A DNA stretch of 10,147 nt, from the NCBI GenBank assembly GCA_002774575.1, contig PEXW01000008.1, positions 1 to 10,147 on the forward strand. Direction: 5' to 3'. This DNA is from Candidatus Kerfeldbacteria bacterium CG08_land_8_20_14_0_20_43_14. GTDB taxonomy: Bacteria > Patescibacteriota > Patescibacteriia > PEXW01. Both the position numbers and the translations under genes were made by a program. Position 1 is the first letter of the stretch. The number at the start of each line of letters is the position of its first letter. Below the pieces are notes generated by a model, which was given only the letters and a program-made list of their open reading frames with translations, was not told the DNA's origin and ran no database searches. Shown here one piece after another: positions 6,377 to 10,147 of this stretch.

Positions 6377-7405
6377 TTAGGTTTTAGAAACTTTTAAAGT
6401 CCAGCTGGTTAAACCAGTAGTCGTGATATAAATTGTGTGCAATCCATCGGTTACATCCGCTTTCAAAGTCTTGGACAATATGGTTTCGTATTCCTGAAAA
6501 ACCCGGTCGCCAACGACCACGTCAGTATTTTCCACTTTAATTTTTGCCTTGCCTTTCAAAACGCCCAGATCAAGAGTGTAAGAGCCGCTTTTGGGGAAAT
6601 CAACCATAATCTGATTTTCATAAGTAATGATCGCGTCCTCCACTCCGCCCTCGCCGCGACCATCAATGGAAATCGGGGGCGTGGGCGCTGGAAAAACAGT
6701 CAAGGTCCCGTTCATGTTTGAGGTAGTGGCAAAATGCGAACCCTTGGAAAAATCTTTGCCAACTTGCCAGACTTTACCTTTATTATAATTGCCTTTTAAA
6801 ATTGTGTACTTACCGTCAAGAACAAAAGTTGGACCATCGTTGTTTTCACCACCGGCAAAATCCATGGCAAAGTTGACATTGGGCAGGGCTTTAATGGATT
6901 CTAATTTTAAGGTAACATTGCCTTCGTCCTTCCTGACTCTGATTGGAAAACTTTGAACGGCTTTCATGGGAGTTGAACGGACTATTGGCGCTGGCACGCC
7001 CGGAGTATTAACCGGCTTTAACTGACTGATGACTTTTGGATCTTCAGAAGGAATTTTTGTGGGATCATACCCGGCCGCAACCTCATCACCGTCCTTAAAG
7101 CCATCGCCGTCTGTATCGGCATTCAAAGGATCGGTTTTGTAAAGCAATTCCTGGTCATTGGGCAGGCCATCATTGTCTGAATCAACATTGCCATTAGTGT
7201 TACTGTTAAGATTGGCATTAGTATTCTCATTTACATTGCCGTTCAGATTAGTATTGCCATTTACATCTGAAACATTGACGTTTTCATTAACATTAGCATT
7301 AGTATTAGTATTGATATTGGCCGCTGGCGTGGCTCTTTTGCCGCAAGCCGAAAGGCCAAAAATCAAAATTAGGGTTAATAAACTAAAAAATAGGGTCTTT
7401 TGCAT
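6377..7405 (-). CDS. Secreted lipoprotein with Asn-rich linker and calcium-binding-type repeats
   Basis: Probably a surface lipoprotein of unknown role. Residues 1-20 form a signal peptide ending in the lipobox LSAC, with Cys21 the lipidation site. Residues 30-73 are a tract with Asn at almost every second position. Residues 75-116 carry thrombospondin type 3-like acidic repeats (DSDNDGLPND, DTDGDGFKDGDE) expected to bind calcium. The remaining 225 residues are beta-rich, contain a Pro-rich linker (VNTPGVPAP) and match no family I recognise. TSP3-like repeats often link adhesion or envelope domains. The promoter places the transcript start at or next to the ATG. The stop codon abuts the ATG of the membrane gene at 6376, so the two are probably co-translated. 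Confidence 0.85.
   Translation of the reverse strand: MQKTLFFSLLTLILIFGLSACGKRATPAANINTNTNANVNENVNVSDVNGNTNLNGNVNENTNANLNSNTNGNVDSDNDGLPNDQELLYKTDPLNADTDGDGFKDGDEVAAGYDPTKIPSEDPKVISQLKPVNTPGVPAPIVRSTPMKAVQSFPIRVRKDEGNVTLKLESIKALPNVNFAMDFAGGENNDGPTFVLDGKYTILKGNYNKGKVWQVGKDFSKGSHFATTSNMNGTLTVFPAPTPPISIDGRGEGGVEDAIITYENQIMVDFPKSGSYTLDLGVLKGKAKIKVENTDVVVGDRVFQEYETILSKTLKADVTDGLHTIYITTTGLTSWTLKVSKT
7187..7318 (-). repeat. Low-complexity AAY-N3 repeat encoding the Asn-alternating linker
   Basis: Residues 30-73 of the lipoprotein alternate Asn with Thr, Ala, Val, Glu, Gly, Leu or Ser, broken only by SDV at 46-48. At DNA level this is a degenerate hexamer repeat (AAY plus a variable codon), prone to slippage and length variation. 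It is a coding linker, not a CRISPR array. Confidence 0.8.
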
Positions 7406-7411
7406 GTATAT

Positions 7412-7441
7412 AAAATACCATTTTTTAGCTTACTTAAGCAA
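7412..7441 (-). promoter_or_regulatory. Possible promoter giving a leaderless lipoprotein mRNA
   Basis: On the minus strand TATTTT (7412-7417) is preceded directly by TGG, an extended -10. TTGCTT (7436-7441) lies 18 bases upstream as a weak -35. The expected transcript start, seven bases past the -10, falls on the A of the ATG at 7405. No Shine-Dalgarno precedes that ATG, which agrees with leaderless translation. Confidence 0.45.
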
Positions 7442-7493
7442 TCATCTAAAACCAAAATTTGCAGAGTGCATACATTCTGGCAGTGGTTTAGAC

Positions 7494-7531
7494 AAAAAAA
7501 GAGCCTCCGGCGAAAAATTCACCGAAGGCTC
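7494..7531 (-). terminator. Rho-independent terminator after the orphan gene
   Basis: On the minus strand GAGCCT and AGGCTC form a six-pair stem, extended by three more G-C pairs after one mismatch, with a loop of about 11 bases. Seven T residues follow at once (7494-7500). This is the strongest minus-strand terminator in the window and separates the orphan gene's transcript from the lipoprotein promoter. Confidence 0.85.
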
Positions 7532-7566
7532 AAGGAGTCAAAAGGAACAAGGGCTCTAGCTTTTCC

Positions 7567-7590
7567 GCCATAGGCGGATCCGCCTATGGC
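7567..7590. repeat. 24-bp perfect palindrome over the orphan gene's stop codon
   Basis: GCCATAGGCGGA is followed immediately by its exact reverse complement, centred between 7578 and 7579. The TAG stop of the orphan gene (7584-7586) lies in its right arm. There is no spacer, so it could extrude as a cruciform. No T tract adjoins it, and a proper terminator lies 36 bases further on, so its main role is probably not termination. Confidence 0.85.
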
Positions 7591-8372
7591 TGGACAAGGT
7601 TCAGCAACTTCCGAGAGGCGGCCAGGCCGACGCGGCCATCGCGGCTATCCGCCCAGCTGCCGACGCGGAGACCGAGAAGGTCGAAACTGCCGACGTCCAC
7701 GCGGTAGCCGCTCGAGGAAACGTCCGCACAGCGACCATAGAGACTCTCAAAGAGCCGCTTCTGATAAACCAGATAATAGAGGATAATCATATAGACCACC
7801 TCACAGGCGCGAGGTATCTCCTCGGTATCGGCGAGCAGAGCGGTCTGTCCCTGATATGTCTTGCCGGTCGAATTCTGGATGATGTCCTTGCGGATGAGAT
7901 ACCAACGCAAAGCCACCTTTTCTTTCTTGGCGAACTTTTCGCCGTTGTACCAAGCGTCTTCGAGACTGCGGAACAGTTCCCGCGGAACTTTGCCCCGAAT
8001 ATCCAGTATGGTCAAAGGATAGCCAGGAAAGAGGATATGGGTGTTCTTGCGCTCTTGGAGGACGGACTCGGGGAACGGAATGTCCCACAGGGCTGATACC
8101 TCGTCATCGGTGAGCGAAATGCCGAAATGCTTGATGACATCCTCGACTCCGAGGAAATTACTGCCCATGATTTCACGAGCACGCTTCTGGTCAGTGGAAG
8201 GACTATAACCGCCCGCTCGCATAAAACGTGCGATGCGGCGTGCATAGGTGGGATCGTCGTCCAGTTTCTCAATGACTTGCTTGCCATCAGTACTCAACTC
8301 ACGTAATAGCTTGGTAAAAGCACTGGTCGCTTTACCCAGCGGGACTTCGAATGCCGTTTTGTCATTAGACAT
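7584..8372 (-). CDS. Orphan protein of unknown function with GC-rich, diversified-looking C-terminus
   Basis: A 262-residue soluble protein with no motif of known function. I recall similar proteins in many Patescibacteria genomes, often in several copies, but could not check this. The N-terminal half is helical and charged. The middle holds the patterns LTILDIRGKVPRELF, EDAWYNGEKFAKKE, LRWYLIRKD and STGKTYQGQTALL, then a hydrophobic helix EVVYMIILYYLVY. Residues 214-255 have a spaced pattern (RCADV, RVDVGSFD, GLRVGSW, ADSR, GLAASRK) of fixed residues alternating with variable-looking ones. The ATG at 8372 has AGGAG six bases upstream. Codon 219-255 DNA is 71% GC (79 of 111) against a far lower value in the suf genes, suggesting a separate origin or local diversification. 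The TAG stop lies in a palindrome. Confidence 0.8.
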   Translation of the reverse strand: MSNDKTAFEVPLGKATSAFTKLLRELSTDGKQVIEKLDDDPTYARRIARFMRAGGYSPSTDQKRAREIMGSNFLGVEDVIKHFGISLTDDEVSALWDIPFPESVLQERKNTHILFPGYPLTILDIRGKVPRELFRSLEDAWYNGEKFAKKEKVALRWYLIRKDIIQNSTGKTYQGQTALLADTEEIPRACEVVYMIILYYLVYQKRLFESLYGRCADVSSSGYRVDVGSFDLLGLRVGSWADSRDGRVGLAASRKLLNLVQP

Positions 8373-8400
8373 GACTAACTCCTAATGTTTGCTTTTAGCC

Positions 8401-8511
8401 CATCATTTTAAGGTTTGATGAGCTTTTAAGCATTTCATCTGTTCCGCAGATGCGCGGACTCGAATCTGTATAAGGATGAGACGAGCCCTCCGTCGCCAAG
8501 GCTTTGGAGGG
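8401..8511 (-). other. Structured leader of the orphan gene with competing hairpins
   Basis: This stretch holds, in plus coordinates: CATCA/TGATG (8401-8420), GCTT/AAGC (8422-8431), CATCTG/CAGATG (8436-8452), CAGAT/ATCTG (8447-8468) and CCCTCC/GGAGGG (8486-8511). The third and fourth share the segment 8447-8451 and exclude each other. It lies just ahead of the orphan gene and could be a regulatory leader. No known RNA family was recognised. Confidence 0.4.
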
Positions 8512-8534
8512 TAAATGTACCTAAGTATTCAAAA

Positions 8535-8574
8535 CGCCTGTCCGCCGCAGATTTAGCGGAGGCGGGCCCGCCTC
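8535..8574. repeat. GC-rich REP-like palindromic element downstream of metK
   Basis: Two overlapping structures lie here: CGCCT-gt-CCGC paired with GCGG-AGGCG (8535-8564), and a 16-bp perfect palindrome GAGGCGGGCCCGCCTC (8559-8574). On the minus strand the first is followed by TTTTG, so it may weakly terminate metK transcription. The composition is far above its AT-rich surroundings. Confidence 0.6.
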
Positions 8575-8716
8575 ATTGTTTTCAAAGAACCATTTAGGAT
8601 AGCGTATCTCAGGGAAAATATCAATAACCCGGTATCATAATTAAAAATATTCCTTATCAAGAATTTAGGAAATCGCTAAAATTTCTATCTTAGGTGGAAA
8701 AATTTCCGCCCCTCTT
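8575..8716 (-). other. AT-rich metK 3' spacer with small hairpins, no gene
   Basis: I see no coding sequence. Short inverted repeats occur: GGTGGAA/TTCCGCC (8693-8710, one wobble), GAAAT/ATTTC (8669-8685) and TTCCT/AGGAA (8650-8671). None has a clean T run on the minus strand, so metK termination is not obvious until the GC-rich element at 8535-8564. Confidence 0.4.
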
Positions 8717-9871
8717 TCAAGCCTTCTTTAGTACTTCAATTTTATCCAGCTTTTCCCACGGAAATTCCACATCAGTCCGGCCAAAGTGACCATAGGCCGC
8801 AGTCTTTTCGTAAATTGGTTGCTTTAAGTGTAATTGCTCAATTATGTCAGCAGGCTTGACTGGAAAGTGCTGCTCGACTAACTTTTCAATTTCTTCATCT
8901 GTTTTCGTACCAGTGCCAAAAGTGTCTACCATAATCGAAACCGGCTTAGCCACGCCGATTGAATAAGCCAGCTGAATCAGACATTTCTTGGCCAAGCCAG
9001 CCGCCACCACATTCTTGGCAATGTAACGGGCGACATACGCCGCGCTACGGTCAACTTTGGTAACGCACTTACCGGAAAAACAGCCACCGCCATGAGGCGC
9101 AGACCCGCCATAAGTATCCACAATTATTTTCCGGCCAGTCAACCCAGTGTCTGCCGACGGCCCGCCAATAATAAATTTGCCGGTTGAATTAATGAAAATT
9201 TTGGTGTCTGGAGTAAACCAGGAGCCCAGAACCGGCTTAATTACCTTTTCAGTAATATCCTGCCGCAATTTTTCCATTGGCACTGTATCAGAGTGATGCG
9301 CGGCAATAACCACGGTTACCGCGCGAGTTGGTTTGCCGTCAATATACTCAATGCTTATCTGTGATTTTCCATCCGGCCGCAAATACGGCAAAGTTCCGTC
9401 TTTCCGAACTTCAGCCAGCTTCTTTGCCAACTTGTGGGCAAGCGATATGGGTAAAGGCATTAATTCAGGCGTTTCATCGCTGGCATAGCCGAACATTAAC
9501 CCCTGATCCCCCGCGCCTTGTTCTTTAAATTCACCAGTGCCATCAACCCCTTGGGCGATATCCGGCGACTGCTCATGAAGCGTACTGATTACGCCAATAT
9601 CCTTAGAACAAAAACCAAAATCCGGACTATTATAACCTATGCGATGCAGGGTTCGCCGAACGATCTGCTGAATATCAATATAAGCTTTGGTCCGGGCTTC
9701 CCCGCCCACCATGACCAAACCCGTAGTGGCAAAACACTCAATGCCCGCGTGCGTTTCCGGATCCTGTCGGAGCATCTCGTCGTAAATCGCGTCAGAAATC
9801 TGATCGCAGACTTTGTCTGGGTGGCCTTCGGTTACTGATTCGGAAGTAAAAATATGCTTGCGCTCTGACAT
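8717..9871 (-). CDS. metK: S-adenosylmethionine synthetase (methionine adenosyltransferase)
   Basis: Makes SAM from methionine and ATP in the cytoplasm, releasing phosphate and pyrophosphate. At 384 residues it equals the E. coli enzyme. The N-terminal TEGHPDK motif supplies His17 and Asp19 (E. coli His14, Asp16), and GAGDQGLMFGYA spans 119-130. The third signature has Lys268, Lys272 and Asp274 (E. coli Lys265, Lys269, Asp271). That signature reads GGGCFSGKCVTKVDR, so the usual Ala is Cys264 and the usual Asp-Pro pair is Cys269-Val270. The rest of the protein is conserved, so activity is likely. No Shine-Dalgarno at normal distance precedes the ATG at 9871. A structured leader with a terminator-like hairpin lies upstream. 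Confidence 0.97.
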   Translation of the reverse strand: MSERKHIFTSESVTEGHPDKVCDQISDAIYDEMLRQDPETHAGIECFATTGLVMVGGEARTKAYIDIQQIVRRTLHRIGYNSPDFGFCSKDIGVISTLHEQSPDIAQGVDGTGEFKEQGAGDQGLMFGYASDETPELMPLPISLAHKLAKKLAEVRKDGTLPYLRPDGKSQISIEYIDGKPTRAVTVVIAAHHSDTVPMEKLRQDITEKVIKPVLGSWFTPDTKIFINSTGKFIIGGPSADTGLTGRKIIVDTYGGSAPHGGGCFSGKCVTKVDRSAAYVARYIAKNVVAAGLAKKCLIQLAYSIGVAKPVSIMVDTFGTGTKTDEEIEKLVEQHFPVKPADIIEQLHLKQPIYEKTAAYGHFGRTDVEFPWEKLDKIEVLKKA

Positions 9872-9897
9872 ATATCAATATGGTTAAGGATGAAGCT

Positions 9898-9917
9898 CCG
9901 CCGACAGGAGTCGACGG
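9898..9917 (-). promoter_or_regulatory. Tight hairpin in the metK leader
   Basis: On the minus strand CCGTCGAC and GTCGGCGG pair over eight positions (one wobble) around a TCCT loop, 26 bases before the metK ATG. It has no T run, so it is not a terminator. It could stabilise the mRNA 5' end or affect translation. Confidence 0.5.
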
Positions 9918-9940
9918 TATCTATTAGTACGGTGCGGGAT

Positions 9941-9993
9941 AAAAATAAAAAAGGTCCTCTACTTAAGCGAAGACGATAATTTTTTGCATCTTC
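9941..9993 (-). terminator. Terminator, possibly an attenuator, upstream of metK
   Basis: On the minus strand GTCTTC (9969-9974) and GAGGAC (9954-9959) form a six-pair stem with one wobble and a nine-base loop, followed by C and TTTTTTATTTTT (9941-9952). The 5' arm can instead pair over five bases with GAAGA (9989-9993) just upstream. That would break the terminator, which is an attenuator-like arrangement. Alternatively this simply ends an upstream gene or RNA lying beyond the window. Confidence 0.55.
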
Positions 9994-10013
9994 CCAAAAT
10001 AGGGTCTCGAGGG

Positions 10014-10135
10014 GGCACCATGCACCAGTCGCTTTGCTCCGGCGCATGGCATGCCACTTAGCAAAAGACTGATAGGTTGTCGGCTGGATTCTGCCGCCGC
10101 CCCAACCTTCGCCAAGGCTACGATTGGCGAGAAGG
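10014..10135 (-). other. Three strong hairpins of unknown identity upstream of metK
   Basis: Hairpin one (10014-10055) pairs GGCA-CCATGC-ACC with GGC-GCATGG-TGCC, 13 pairs with a two-base bulge. Hairpin two (10075-10107) pairs GGTTG and CGGC with GCCG and CAACC. Hairpin three (10106-10135) pairs CCTT-CGCCAA with TTGGCG-AAGG, 10 pairs with a two-base bulge. They could be the aptamer-like part of a metK leader, an independent small RNA, or REP-like repeats. No protein-coding gene is apparent, and the element may continue past the right edge. Confidence 0.5.
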
Positions 10136-10147
10136 CTATGACGGACG

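Noticed and set aside
7187..7318. CRISPR-like or tandem repeat array
   Set aside because: The periodicity is a six-base coding pattern for Asn-X within a lipoprotein, with no spacers.
7158..7559. 133-residue plus-strand ORF rich in Leu and Val
   Set aside because: It is the antisense shadow of the Asn-rich tract and signal peptide of the lipoprotein, then runs through the intergenic terminator.
8452..8470. tRNA or tmRNA T-arm (GACTCGAATC resembles a TTCGANT loop)
   Set aside because: The flanking bases do not form a five-pair T stem, and there is no acceptor stem or anticodon arm nearby.
9918..9945. Resemblance of GTACTAATAG to the 3' end of 23S rRNA
   Set aside because: No other rRNA sequence lies upstream on that strand. 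The match is too short.
9832..10047. 71-residue minus-strand ORF overlapping the metK start
   Set aside because: It overlaps metK in another frame, has no Shine-Dalgarno, reads through the terminator hairpin and shows no protein-like pattern.
10019..10060. Short plus-strand ORF of 13 codons (MHQSLCSGAWHAT)
   Set aside because: It lies inside a strong hairpin, is too short and has no ribosome-binding site. More likely part of a repeat or RNA structure.
9872..10147. SAM-I type riboswitch ahead of metK
   Set aside because: None of the conserved SAM-I core segments could be found on the minus strand. Only generic hairpins and a terminator are visible.

Overview
This window looks like part of a small-genome bacterium of the Candidate Phyla Radiation (Patescibacteria). 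That placement is an inference. It rests on Asn/Thr/Ser-rich linkers in the exported proteins, a compact SufD, an orphan protein of a type I recall from many Patescibacteria genomes (unverified), and GC-rich palindromes in the intergenic spaces. Base composition is moderately AT-rich, except for a GC-rich patch near 7.6 kb. Nearly all genes are on the minus strand.

Layout. 1-754 is the N-terminal part of the cysteine desulfurase SufS, running off the left edge. Upstream of it on the same strand lie a Bcp-type peroxiredoxin (867-1316) and a membrane-anchored blue-copper protein (1376-1789). A plus-strand membrane protein of unknown function (1998-2522) has a clear promoter and converges on sufD through a shared hairpin. 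2538-5792, read leftward, is an Fe-S assembly operon: Rrf2 regulator, sufC, sufB, sufD. A TTGACA/TAAGAT promoter precedes it, with an inverted repeat straddling the -10 box, so the regulator probably controls its own operon. 5873-6376 is a putative integral-membrane hydrolase with an in-frame TAG at codon 38. It starts directly after the stop codon of a lipoprotein gene (6377-7405) that carries an Asn-alternating tract and calcium-binding-type repeats. 7584-8372 is an orphan gene with a very GC-rich 3' end, a 24-bp perfect palindrome covering its stop codon and a strong terminator beyond. metK (8717-9871) encodes a full-length S-adenosylmethionine synthetase. It is preceded by about 275 bases of strongly structured sequence with a terminator-like hairpin.

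Function. SufS supplies sulfur, SufBCD is the scaffold complex, and the Rrf2 protein with its Cys cluster probably senses Fe-S status. The peroxiredoxin and cupredoxin next to sufS suggest an oxidative-stress or redox theme. MetK makes the methyl donor SAM.

Most worth a second look: the interrupted membrane gene (mutation, error or recoding), the orphan protein whose C-terminus resembles a diversified region of a diversity-generating retroelement target, the possible attenuator ahead of metK, and the overlapping operator and promoter of the suf operon.
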